42,004 nt of DNA, taken from the NCBI GenBank assembly GCA_903865935.1, contig CAIPLT010000043.1:1-42004 (forward strand). The letters are read 5' to 3'. The stretch is from Caldifarciminota bacterium (lineage in GTDB: Bacteria; Hydrothermota; Tepidihabitantia; Tepidihabitantales; CAIPLT01). Both the position numbers and the translations under genes were made by a program. Shown here one piece after another: positions 26,093 through 34,045 of this stretch. A model generated the notes under the pieces. The model had not been told where the DNA came from, searched no databases, and worked only from the letters and a program-made list of their open reading frames with translations. The stretch's first letter is position 1. Every line of letters begins with the position of its first letter.

Positions 26093-28095
26093 TTTTTTAT
26101 TTTTATCATTTTTACAAAATCGTCTTCTGAAATTATTTTTACACCTAACGCTTTTGCCTTAGCAAATTTTGTACCAGGTTCAGTGCCAGTTAAAACAAAA
26201 TCCGTCTTTTTGGAAACTGATGCGGAAACATTACCGCCAAGATTCACAATAATCTCACTCGCCTGCTCGCGTGTATAATTTTTCAGACCTCCGGTCAGAA
26301 CAAACGACTTGTTTATTAACGGCTGGTCTGTTTTCTTGGTTATATCTTCAGAGAATCTTAAACCAACCATTTTGAGCCGGTCGATGAGCTGCCGATTTTC
26401 TTTATCCTTAAAAAAGTTTATGACACTTTCAGCAACGGTCGGTCCAATTCCCCTGATACATGAAATGTCGTCAAATGTCGTCTTGCTCAACTTGTCAATT
26501 GATGGAAATCGTGAGACGAGCAAATGTGCAGCATGAATACCAATATGCCTGATACCAAAAGCAAATAAGACCCGGTTATACGGTTGGTTTTTACTCTTCT
26601 CAATCCCATCTAATAAATTCTGAACTGATATTTCACCCATCCGTTCTAGTTTTATCAAATCTTTAAACTTGAGAAAATAAAGGTCAGCAAAATCTTTTAC
26701 CAGACCTTTTTCAACTAATGTATCCACCATTACGAATCCCAAACCATTTATATCCATTGCTGAGCGGTATGAAAAATGAGCGAGCCTGCCTTTTATCTGT
26801 GCTGGACAAGATACATTGATACATCTTATCGCAACCTCATCCGCTTCTCGGAATATTTTACTATGACATACCGGGCATTTGGTTGGTGGTCTTAATTTTT
26901 TTGTATTTTTTGGTCTTTTTTCAATAATTACTTTTACAACTTGCGGAATTACTTCACCGGCTTTTTCAATAATTACCGTATCATTAATGCGGATATCTTT
27001 ACGCGCCACTTCATCAAAATTATGCAAGGTAGAATGAGATATAGTCGAACCAGAAAGAAAGACCGGGTCCATTGCTGCGACCGGCGTCACAACACCAGTT
27101 CTGCCAACACTGAATATAACATCAAGTACTTTGGTTGTTGCCTGCATTGGCGGATATTTATAAGCGACTGCCCAGCGTGGACTTTTGCCTGTTTCACCTA
27201 ACCTGATGCGTGTAGCGTAATCATCTACTTTGACAACCATACCGTCAACTTCATAAGGTAGCTCATGGCGTTTCTCATCCCACTCTGTGCAGTAATCAAT
27301 CACTTTTTCAATCGAGTTGAATAAATTTGAATGGGGAATAATTTTAAAACCGGTATCTTTTAGAACTTCAAGTGTTCTACAATCAGAGGTAAATTTTTTG
27401 GCAGGAGGAATTGGTATGGTGTGGATAAAAATATCGAGTTTTCGGCTGGCAACTATTTTAGGATCTAATATTTTTAGGCTACCGGCTGCCGCATTGCGGG
27501 GATTGGCAAAGAGCGATTCTCCTTGTTCTTCCCGTTCTTGATTCAATTGAGCAAACTGTTTTTTGGTCAAAAATACTTCGCCGCGCACTTCAAAATCTTT
27601 TAGTAATTTGTCTAATTGTAGTATATAAAGGGGAATACTTTTAATTGTCCGCAGGTTGACTGTTACATCATCACCGGTTGTTCCATCACCCCGAGTTGCG
27701 CCTTGAACAAATTTACTGTCAGCATATTTCAGCGAAACTGCAACACCGTCAATTTTTTGTTCAACAATATAATTAATATTTGAAACAGTCTTTTTTATTC
27801 GATTATCAAACTCTCTAAGTTCATCGTATGAATAAGTGTTATCAAGACTGAGCATCTGTGGTGAATGAATGACTGACTTAAATTCCTTAATCGGCTCACC
27901 ACCAACACGCTGAGTCGGTGAATCAGGGGTAATGAGTTCAGGGAAATTTTTCTCTAATTCAATAAGTTGCTTTAAGATTTTATCATACTCGAAATCGGAA
28001 ATTATCGGGTCATTTAGTACGTAGTATCGATAGTTATGATAGTTAATCTCTTTTCTAAGCCGTTCAATATGTTTTTGCGCTTGGGCTTTGTTCAT
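26089..28095 (-). CDS. ligA: NAD+-dependent DNA ligase
   Basis: Seals nicks in replication and repair. 668 residues, the usual length. An N-terminal Ia domain (HNYRYYVLNDP) is followed by the adenylation domain with Lys114 in EQKIDGVAVS and the GEVF motif; then come the OB fold, a four-Cys zinc finger (CPVCHSK ... CINVSCPAQ), helix-hairpin-helix repeats (SCIRGIGPTVAESV) and a C-terminal BRCT domain (SFVLTGGLKNYTREQA). It leads the unit with pcm and recG. No Shine-Dalgarno sequence; the promoter abuts the ATG. Confidence 0.97.
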   Translation of the reverse strand: MNKAQAQKHIERLRKEINYHNYRYYVLNDPIISDFEYDKILKQLIELEKNFPELITPDSPTQRVGGEPIKEFKSVIHSPQMLSLDNTYSYDELREFDNRIKKTVSNINYIVEQKIDGVAVSLKYADSKFVQGATRGDGTTGDDVTVNLRTIKSIPLYILQLDKLLKDFEVRGEVFLTKKQFAQLNQEREEQGESLFANPRNAAAGSLKILDPKIVASRKLDIFIHTIPIPPAKKFTSDCRTLEVLKDTGFKIIPHSNLFNSIEKVIDYCTEWDEKRHELPYEVDGMVVKVDDYATRIRLGETGKSPRWAVAYKYPPMQATTKVLDVIFSVGRTGVVTPVAAMDPVFLSGSTISHSTLHNFDEVARKDIRINDTVIIEKAGEVIPQVVKVIIEKRPKNTKKLRPPTKCPVCHSKIFREADEVAIRCINVSCPAQIKGRLAHFSYRSAMDINGLGFVMVDTLVEKGLVKDFADLYFLKFKDLIKLERMGEISVQNLLDGIEKSKNQPYNRVLFAFGIRHIGIHAAHLLVSRFPSIDKLSKTTFDDISCIRGIGPTVAESVINFFKDKENRQLIDRLKMVGLRFSEDITKKTDQPLINKSFVLTGGLKNYTREQASEIIVNLGGNVSASVSKKTDFVLTGTEPGTKFAKAKALGVKIISEDDFVKMIKIKK

Positions 28096-28103
28096 TTGCT
28101 ATA

Positions 28104-28131
28104 TTTTTACGCATAGTAGGTCGATTGTCAA
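28104..28131 (-). promoter_or_regulatory. promoter directly upstream of ligA
   Basis: On the minus strand, TTGACA (28126-28131), 16 nt, TAAAAA (28104-28109), then 8 nt to the ATG at 28095. The -35 is perfect, the -10 weaker. Same close placement as ndk, ogt and spt. Confidence 0.5.
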
Positions 28132-28154
28132 GATTAATCTAAAGCAAATTAAAA

Positions 28155-28181
28155 TTTACCACGAATGAACACGAATTTTTC
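28155..28181. repeat. dispersed repeat fragment (CCACGAATGAACACGAAT)
   Basis: A short stretch with the wording CCACGAATGAACACGAAT, which I recognise as a recurring intergenic word in environmental bacterial genomes. Copy number here cannot be checked. Confidence 0.35.
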
Positions 28182-28204
28182 TTCAACCAAGTTTCCATTA
28201 GTTT

Positions 28205-28381
28205 CTATATAATTTTCCGAGTGAATTGGATGATGTGCTGTTTAATAGCGTCATGACTAGCATAATGAATGTTCTGATATATGTCCTCAAATAATCTGAG
28301 TTGTACTTCATGCTCAGTTTCTAATTGTATTAGCGAATAAATTATCTGTGTTATCGTTAAATTGATGTTGATTTTGAAACT
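28205..28381 (-). pseudogene. possible remnant of a hemerythrin-like gene
   Basis: A 58-codon open stretch with no usable start codon (preceded by TAG at 28384-28382, ended by TAG at 28207-28205). It reads in part LETEHEVQLRLFEDIYQ and IKQHIIQFTRK, which resembles the EHEVQLRLL...LIDYTKVHF pattern of hemerythrin-type metal-binding proteins. The upstream region and the C-terminal metal ligands are absent. The resemblance is short and could be chance. Confidence 0.25.
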
Positions 28382-28452
28382 CTACTGAACTTCCAAATTA
28401 ATCCCGAACTGAAAGTCTTACTTATTTTAGTACTGTATTTTGTACTCGATAG

Positions 28453-28472
28453 AGGGGGCTATACCCCTTTTT
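28453..28472 (+). terminator. terminator-like hairpin in the gene-poor region
   Basis: AGGGG (28453-28457), loop of six, CCCCT (28464-28468), followed by TTTT. A second small stem AGTAC/GTACT (28429-28446) stands just before it. No gene on the plus strand ends here, so it either ends transcription from an unannotated RNA or is a leftover. Confidence 0.45.
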
Positions 28473-28571
28473 AGATAGAAATCGGGGATTAGTATTTGGT
28501 TGTTAGTAAGTTAGAGAAAAAAATAGTGTATTTTTTATATGCTACACAGTTCACATTTTAGAGATACTTAT

Positions 28572-28613
28572 GGGTCGTTGATATTGTAGTGGTAGACCAT
28601 CAGGCCTGCAAAT
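28572..28613 (+). pseudogene. possible 5' half of a tRNA-Cys gene
   Basis: The stretch contains a D-loop-like TAGTGGTAGA (about 28587-28596) and, at the right distance, CTGCAAA, the anticodon-loop sequence of tRNA-Cys (anticodon GCA). The 3' anticodon stem, T arm and acceptor are missing, and a dispersed repeat begins within a few bases. Could be a repeat-truncated tRNA gene; pairing support is weak. Confidence 0.2.
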
Positions 28614-28618
28614 CGACA

Positions 28619-28698
28619 TGTCACGCTGAGTGAAACGAAGGGTCTAAATTAGTCATTTCGTTTGGGATTCTTAATTGCTTTGCTCCTTCTGAATGACA
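28619..28698. repeat. dispersed palindromic repeat (TGTCACGCTGAG ... CTGAATGACA)
   Basis: An 80-bp imperfect palindrome: TGTCACGCTGAGTGAAACG at the left (28619) and CTCCTTCTGAATGACA at the right (ending 28698), with the middle GGGATTCTTAATTGC. This wording matches a widespread mobile intergenic repeat found in many uncultured bacteria. It separates the gene-poor stretch from the tRNA-Phe promoter. Confidence 0.55.
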
Positions 28699-28711
28699 AC
28701 TCAAACAAGAG

Positions 28712-28731
28712 CGGGAGAAATCCCGTTTTTT
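28712..28731 (+). terminator. intrinsic terminator with GAAA tetraloop
   Basis: CGGGA (28712-28716), GAAA tetraloop, TCCCG (28721-28725), then a run of T (28726-28731). A textbook form on the plus strand just before the tRNA-Phe promoter; it insulates that promoter from transcription coming from the left, although no plus-strand gene is seen there. Confidence 0.7.
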
Positions 28732-28734
28732 CTA

Positions 28735-28762
28735 TTGACAAATCATTTATTTCGAATAAAAT
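28735..28762 (+). promoter_or_regulatory. promoter of the tRNA-Phe / rpsT unit
   Basis: TTGACA (28735-28740), 16 nt, TAAAAT (28757-28762), with the tRNA 5' end 11 nt further on. No discriminator GC-box is visible. Confidence 0.65.
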
Positions 28763-28773
28763 AAAAACATCTT

Positions 28774-28846
28774 GCCGGGGTAGCTCAGTTGGTAGAGCAC
28801 GGGACTGAAAATCCCGGTGTGGGCGGTTCAATTCCGCCCCCCGGCA
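28774..28846 (+). tRNA. tRNA-Phe (GAA)
   Basis: A full cloverleaf of 73 nt without encoded CCA. Acceptor GCCGGGG/CCCCGGC (28774-28780 with 28839-28845) and discriminator A28846. D stem GCTC/GAGC; anticodon stem CGGGA/TCCCG (28800-28804, 28812-28816) with loop CTGAAAA and anticodon GAA at 28807-28809. T stem GGCGG/CCGCC with loop TTCAATT. rpsT follows after 28 nt and probably shares the transcript. Confidence 0.97.
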
Positions 28847-28874
28847 TATAAAATTAAATTATCTGGAGGCAATT

Positions 28875-29144
28875 TTGGCTAAAAGAACTTTATCTGCGTT
28901 AAAAAGTGTCAGGCAAGCAAATGCAAGACGTATTAAAAATCGGCAGAAGAAATTGAAGCTGAGGAAAATGCTAAAAGAGATTAAAGGTTTAAAAGAAAAA
29001 GCAGCAATATTAGAATCATTGCCCAAGGTTCAAGCATTAGTTGATAAATCAGTGAAAAGGGGCATAGTTCACAAGAATACCGCAGCACGAATAAAATCAA
29101 AATTAATGAAATTATCTAAAAAAACCGACACCACTAACAAATAA
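28875..29144 (+). CDS. rpsT: 30S ribosomal protein S20
   Basis: Binds 16S rRNA early in 30S assembly. 89 residues, highly basic, with the family N-terminus AKRTLSALKSVRQANARRIKN and the three-helix pattern ending GIVHKNTAARIKSKLMKL. Starts with TTG, six bases after GGAGG (28865-28869). It follows tRNA-Phe closely. Confidence 0.95.
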   Translation: MAKRTLSALKSVRQANARRIKNRQKKLKLRKMLKEIKGLKEKAAILESLPKVQALVDKSVKRGIVHKNTAARIKSKLMKLSKKTDTTNK

Positions 29145-29224
29145 CACACTGGTCATTCTTTTTATTTAACCAAAATATCTCTGGGATAATTTATATATTT
29201 TTGTTATAAAACAATCACACAAAA

Positions 29225-30127
29225 TTGAAAATAAAAACAATACGCGCAATATTTGGCTCAATAATCATTGTTGTATTATTTTATTTTCTTGGTAAAACAC
29301 TTTTCCATAATTGGCATACAGTTGTAACCGCCAAATTAAGATTCAATATTATTTACCTTATAATATCATATTGTTTTATGTCTTTATACTTCATCCTTGC
29401 AGCATATACTTGGAAAAGAAATTTGCTAATGCTCAGAGAACATATTAGTCTTACCGGCGCCTTGCGGGTAAATGCGCTGGCGACATTGCCAAAGTACGCG
29501 CCAGGAAAGGTTTGGGGTATATTAGGCAAGGTTTATTTGGCAAAAAAGGAAGGGATTTCTGAACATGGTTGTGTGATAACAATCAGTTTGGAGACGATTC
29601 TGTTTTTGCTGGGTGGAGTTATTCTTTTCTTGTTAACCGCATCATCGGTTGTCAGAGGAAAAATACCATACACATATTATTTGTTCGTAATACCCGTATG
29701 TCTGATTATAACTTATCCAAAGGTTCTAATTGGTATAACAAATTTTTCCCTCAAACTATTTAAACGACCGCTGATTGATTTTATGCCCAGCTATCTGCAG
29801 ATTTTGGAACTTTTATTATTATATACTCTAAGCTGGGTTTTACAGGGAATAGGTATTTACTTTCTTTTTCGTTCTTTTATACCAATCGCTTTTAAGAATT
29901 TATTTGTACTCGCCGGTGTTCATGCCTTTTCCTGGGTTGTTGGTTTTGTGAGCATTATCACTCCGGCTGGGTTAGGTGTAAAAGAAGGGATTTTCAGTTA
30001 TCTATTAAAATCATTACTACCGCCAGGCATAGCAGTTTTGGGTGCTTTAATTGTGAGGATATGGGGAACAATCGGTGAACTTAGCTATTTTCTGATTTTC
30101 ATTGGCAAAATGAAAAAATATTTATGA
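29225..30127 (+). CDS. flippase-like integral membrane protein (UPF0104 / LPG-synthase TM family)
   Basis: 300 residues with about eight transmembrane helices. The sequence follows the lysylphosphatidylglycerol-synthase transmembrane or flippase-like family (N-terminal IIIVVLFYFLGKTLF; ALATLPKYAPGKVWGILGKVYLAKKEG; VVGFVSIITPAGLGVKEG near the end). Members accompany glycosyltransferases and are thought to handle lipid-linked intermediates. Start is TTG, the only in-frame option at a sensible length; no Shine-Dalgarno sequence is visible. Stop overlaps the next start as ATGA. Confidence 0.8.
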   Translation: MKIKTIRAIFGSIIIVVLFYFLGKTLFHNWHTVVTAKLRFNIIYLIISYCFMSLYFILAAYTWKRNLLMLREHISLTGALRVNALATLPKYAPGKVWGILGKVYLAKKEGISEHGCVITISLETILFLLGGVILFLLTASSVVRGKIPYTYYLFVIPVCLIITYPKVLIGITNFSLKLFKRPLIDFMPSYLQILELLLLYTLSWVLQGIGIYFLFRSFIPIAFKNLFVLAGVHAFSWVVGFVSIITPAGLGVKEGIFSYLLKSLLPPGIAVLGALIVRIWGTIGELSYFLIFIGKMKKYL

Positions 30128-31137
30128 AAATATTGTATAACGTATTAACCGGTAAGTCGGGCGGAGACGTTTATTTTGACCTTTTAAAGTCTTCGCAGAA
30201 AAAATTTAATCACGAAATAAGTTATAAATCATATCACCGAAACTGGTCTTTTGACCCATATTTACTGAAGCGATTTGTTAAAATCGATCCGCAGTTTGAT
30301 TTAATTCATTCCAATGCTGAATATGGTTTTGCATTTAAGAAGCAATCTATACCATTAATAATATCCGTACTTCATATCATAAACAAACCAATGAAAACAG
30401 ATTATTTAACCCTGGCCCAGAAAATGTATTATCAATTAATGTTGTCATACATTCGACGTTCATTAAAAGCGGCAAAATTTGTTGTCGCGATTAGCAAAGC
30501 GACTGAAGAGACAGTTAGAAATCTGTATGGTATCAATAATATAAAAACAATCTACTGTGGTATTGATACCAATATTTTTGAACCAGTATTAATTGAACAA
30601 AATCCGTATCCAGATAAAATAAAATTATTATTTGTCGGAAATTTAACCAAGAGAAAAGGCGTTGATTTGTTACCGCAAATAATGGATAAGCTTGACCGTC
30701 GTTTTGTCTTGTTATATACAACAGGATTAAGAACACCGAAAAGAGTATTTACAAATGAACGGATGATACCTTTGGGAAGGTTATCAACAAATGATATGAT
30801 TCATTGGTATAATGTGTGTGATATTTGTCTGTTACCAACAAGACTTGAAGGATTCGGTTACGCGATTGCAGAAGCGATGGCATGTGGAAAACCGGTTATT
30901 ACGAGTAATTGTTCGTCGCTTCCTGAAATAGTTATTAATGGGGAAAATGGTTTCTTATGTCAGGTTGGTAATGTCGCTGATTTTGTTGACAAAATACAGG
31001 CTTTAGCTAATAATCCAGCAATGCGTAAGAATATGGGCAGTAATAATAGAAATAGGATTATCAACTTTTTCAGTATCGAAAAGATGGGGAAAGAATATAA
31101 TGAGCTGTACCAGAATGTTGTAAAAGATAATAATTAA
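30124..31137 (+). CDS. GT4-family glycosyltransferase
   Basis: 337 residues with two Rossmann-like halves (GT-B fold). The acceptor half has VVAISKATEETVRNLYG and the donor half has LLFVGNLTKRKGVDLLPQIM and the E-x7-E signature EGFGYAIAEAMACGKPVI, which binds the nucleotide sugar. Likely transfers a sugar from a UDP or GDP donor to an envelope lipid or polysaccharide; donor and acceptor unknown. ATGA overlap with the flippase-like gene. Confidence 0.9.
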   Translation: MKILYNVLTGKSGGDVYFDLLKSSQKKFNHEISYKSYHRNWSFDPYLLKRFVKIDPQFDLIHSNAEYGFAFKKQSIPLIISVLHIINKPMKTDYLTLAQKMYYQLMLSYIRRSLKAAKFVVAISKATEETVRNLYGINNIKTIYCGIDTNIFEPVLIEQNPYPDKIKLLFVGNLTKRKGVDLLPQIMDKLDRRFVLLYTTGLRTPKRVFTNERMIPLGRLSTNDMIHWYNVCDICLLPTRLEGFGYAIAEAMACGKPVITSNCSSLPEIVINGENGFLCQVGNVADFVDKIQALANNPAMRKNMGSNNRNRIINFFSIEKMGKEYNELYQNVVKDNN

Positions 31138-31151
31138 TCAAGGGGCGTAAA

Positions 31152-33578
31152 ATGAAAAAAGAGAAGATAAATAAACCAATAGCTAAGAAACCTTTATTTG
31201 TATTAACTAACAAAACCGCCATAATTGTTATATTAGTCCTGCCGGTCCTATATTTCCTAATTTTTACTCCAAGTTTATTGACTGGTGCGAAAATGATGTT
31301 TGGTACTGACTGGTTAAATGGTGGTTATGCAGCAAGAGAAATCATAACAAAGGACCTATCGCAATATAAATCTATTCCATTGTGGTACGATTATGTTTTT
31401 AGCGGATTACCAACAGTTGCTAGTCCATTTGGTGATGCAGCATCGCTTTATCCTTTTATCCGGCTCGTAATCCCTACTCATATACTCTGGACTTACATTT
31501 TTGTTTTTGGATTTATGATTGCTGGAATTGGAATGTACCTGTATCTTAAATCAATAGATATTTCAAATTATGCAGCTTTAGTTGGAAGCATTGCTTATAT
31601 GTTTGCTGGGAACCTTGTATCAATGACATTCGCTGGGCATGAGGGACGTTTATTGGCAGCAGCTTTTTTCCCTTCGGCATTTTTCTTTTTTAATAAAGGT
31701 ATTTCAACAAAAAAGTTTTTCTGGTTCGTTTTTGCTGGTGGAGTAGCGGGTTTTAGTTTTTTACATGGACACTTTGAATTAACTTATTTTGGATTATTAT
31801 TTGCACTATCCTATCTATTTATACAGCTAATATTAGATAGAAAACAAAATAAAATCCGAAATAGTCTCAAAATTATTAGCTACTCTCTAATAAGTGCGTT
31901 AATTGCTTTAGGAATGTATATGGTAAATTATTTGCCATTTTACGGAAATTTATCATATACAGCAAGATCAGATGTTTCTTTTCAGACTTATCAGTGGTCA
32001 ACTTCTTATCCACTTCCGTTCAAAGAAGTTTTCGAATTAATAGTTCCTCAATTCAGTGGAGCACCTGGCAATTATTGGGGAAGCAATTCTATTAAGCTTC
32101 ATGCTGAATATTTTGGTATTATATTAATAATACTCGCTGTATTTACGCTATTTATTAAAATTAGGGAACGAAGAACCCGATTCTTTTTGGGAGCAAGTAT
32201 TGTTGGTACGCTTATTGCATTAGGAGGACAAACACCGTTTTTTAAACTTGCTTATTTATTACCAGGGATGAAACGATTTCGTGGACCTTCAATGGTTTTT
32301 TATCTTGTAGCATTTTCGGTAATAACAATTGGTGCAATTGGGTTACAGGCGCTAATTGATTACAATCAACAGAAAAAACCATATGACCAGCATGCCAAGA
32401 AAAAGTTCCGTTCGTCTATCTATGTTATACTCGCTATTTTTCTGCTCACTATAATTGCTTTTAAAATGAGTAAGGGTAATGGCGAAAACATATCAAGTTT
32501 TTGGTTTGGCATACGTGGATTATTGATAAGCGCATTGATTGCATTAGTCTGTATATTTTTGTTCAATCAATTGGTAAATCGAAAGATAAAACTTACTAGT
32601 TTTTTAATAATTCTGATACCGTTAATGTTATTTGACCAGTGGCGTGTGGGTTCTAAATTCCTAAAGACAGTTGATGCTCCGAGTATATATTATGCACAAG
32701 ACGAAGTCATAAATTATCTCAAAAGCGATACAAGTATGTTCCGTGTTTATCCGCTATATTATGGCCGTTCTAATGATGGAATATTAGATTTAAATCATAT
32801 TCAGAGTCTTAGTGGTCAAGGTCCAAACCCGTTACGTAGTTATCAGGAATTTTTGGGTGCTGAAAAAACAGTTTCTTTTCAAGGTCCAAATTTGATATAC
32901 CCTAATTTCTTAAATCTTTTAAATACAAAATATATTATTAGCGTTCCTTTACCGGAGGAGGTTTCAAGATACGATGCTAGAACACAAGCAATGATTGCTG
33001 AGTTGAGAAATTTTGTCAGCAGACCGGGCTTGGAACTCGTCCACAGTGGTAGAAATTATTTTATTTATAAAAATAGCAGTGCCTTACCTCGTGCTTTTTT
33101 AGTTTCTAATTACGAAGTAATTAAAGATAAAGGTCAAATTGTTGAGCGCTTGAAAGATATTAATTTCAACCCACTGAAATTTGTAATAATCCCAGAAACA
33201 ATTCCCGATGTCTCAAATATAACTGAAAGCATTATAGGAACGACAAATATTATCAGATATACACCGAACCATATTATTATTGAAACCGAGCAAAATGCTA
33301 ATGGATTTTTAGTTTTAAGTGAAAATTATCATCCAGACTGGTTATGCAAAGTCGATGGAAAATTAACCAAAATCTATCCTGCCTATCATACACTCAGAGC
33401 TGTTTATATAAAAGCTGGAAAACATAACGTTGAATTTTACTATTATTCAAAGCTGTATGTTTTAGGAAGAATGCTTACCGTTATTACATCAGTATTTTGT
33501 CTGGGTATGATTGCAGTAGTGCTCTACCGACGAAAAAAGGAAAAAGAATTTTCTACAAAGTCAGTAGCTAAAAGTTAA
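31152..33578 (+). CDS. YfhO-family polytopic membrane protein
   Basis: 808 residues. About twelve transmembrane helices fill the first ~470 residues and another precedes the short basic C-terminus; between them lies a ~260-residue soluble domain (about 500-760). GTDWLNGGYAAREI in the first loop has the acidic residues expected of GT-C glycosyltransferase-like proteins, and LPRAFLVSNYEVI plus LSENYHPDWLCKVDGK are hallmark YfhO motifs. YfhO proteins transfer sugars to polyprenyl-linked or teichoic-type substrates. Ribosome binding by AAGGGG (31140-31145). Its last 11 nt overlap the convergent phosphoesterase gene. Confidence 0.85.
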   Translation: MKKEKINKPIAKKPLFVLTNKTAIIVILVLPVLYFLIFTPSLLTGAKMMFGTDWLNGGYAAREIITKDLSQYKSIPLWYDYVFSGLPTVASPFGDAASLYPFIRLVIPTHILWTYIFVFGFMIAGIGMYLYLKSIDISNYAALVGSIAYMFAGNLVSMTFAGHEGRLLAAAFFPSAFFFFNKGISTKKFFWFVFAGGVAGFSFLHGHFELTYFGLLFALSYLFIQLILDRKQNKIRNSLKIISYSLISALIALGMYMVNYLPFYGNLSYTARSDVSFQTYQWSTSYPLPFKEVFELIVPQFSGAPGNYWGSNSIKLHAEYFGIILIILAVFTLFIKIRERRTRFFLGASIVGTLIALGGQTPFFKLAYLLPGMKRFRGPSMVFYLVAFSVITIGAIGLQALIDYNQQKKPYDQHAKKKFRSSIYVILAIFLLTIIAFKMSKGNGENISSFWFGIRGLLISALIALVCIFLFNQLVNRKIKLTSFLIILIPLMLFDQWRVGSKFLKTVDAPSIYYAQDEVINYLKSDTSMFRVYPLYYGRSNDGILDLNHIQSLSGQGPNPLRSYQEFLGAEKTVSFQGPNLIYPNFLNLLNTKYIISVPLPEEVSRYDARTQAMIAELRNFVSRPGLELVHSGRNYFIYKNSSALPRAFLVSNYEVIKDKGQIVERLKDINFNPLKFVIIPETIPDVSNITESIIGTTNIIRYTPNHIIIETEQNANGFLVLSENYHPDWLCKVDGKLTKIYPAYHTLRAVYIKAGKHNVEFYYYSKLYVLGRMLTVITSVFCLGMIAVVLYRRKKEKEFSTKSVAKS

Positions 33579-34044
33579 TAATTTCAGCTTTTTCAGTCTT
33601 AAGGTTTAAAATCGCTACGGTTGGATAATTAAACAACCAACCAGACGCTTCACCAGGATTGATAACTAATACGTTTTCATATTTAATTTCAGATTTATGA
33701 GTGTGGCCACATAGTAAAATATCTGTGTCTTGTTCTGGTTTTATTGGTTTGTGTGAAATTAATATATTCTTGCTGTTGATTTCGAGATTGTACGGTGGTT
33801 GATATATTGAAAAGTTGTATTTTTGGGCTTGTGTGAGAAGATAATCTATTTCACCATCACAATTTCCAAAGACCCCAACCAGAGGGCATTTTAAATCCTT
33901 AAAAGCAGCTAGTGTAAATGGTGCAACAAAGTCACCACAGTGAATTACCAATGAAACATTATTCTCATTAAAGATCTTTGTCGCAGTCCGTACATTAGGC
34001 AAGTTATCATGCGTGTCCGAGATAATACCGATTTTCTCAATCAT
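33568..34044 (-). CDS. YfcE/MJ0936-type metallophosphoesterase
   Basis: 158 residues from the ATG at 34044, one base after the rpoD stop. Metal-binding motifs of the calcineurin-like fold: SDTHDN, HCGDFV, FGNCD, LISHKP and CGHTH. A longer start at 34074 would lie inside rpoD and is rejected. Small stand-alone phosphodiesterases of this group act on phosphodiester substrates; the natural one is unknown. Last gene of the rpsU-rpoD unit. Confidence 0.9.
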   Translation of the reverse strand: MIEKIGIISDTHDNLPNVRTATKIFNENNVSLVIHCGDFVAPFTLAAFKDLKCPLVGVFGNCDGEIDYLLTQAQKYNFSIYQPPYNLEINSKNILISHKPIKPEQDTDILLCGHTHKSEIKYENVLVINPGEASGWLFNYPTVAILNLKTEKAEIINF

Positions 34045-34045
34045 A

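Noticed and set aside
28649-28831. 60-codon minus-strand frame across the tRNA-Phe gene
   Set aside because: It is an antisense reading of the tRNA and of a dispersed repeat.
29205-29227. Leaderless promoter for the flippase-like gene at 29225
   Set aside because: TATAAA is 14 nt from the start and there is no -35 match at the right distance; the gene may be read through from rpsT.
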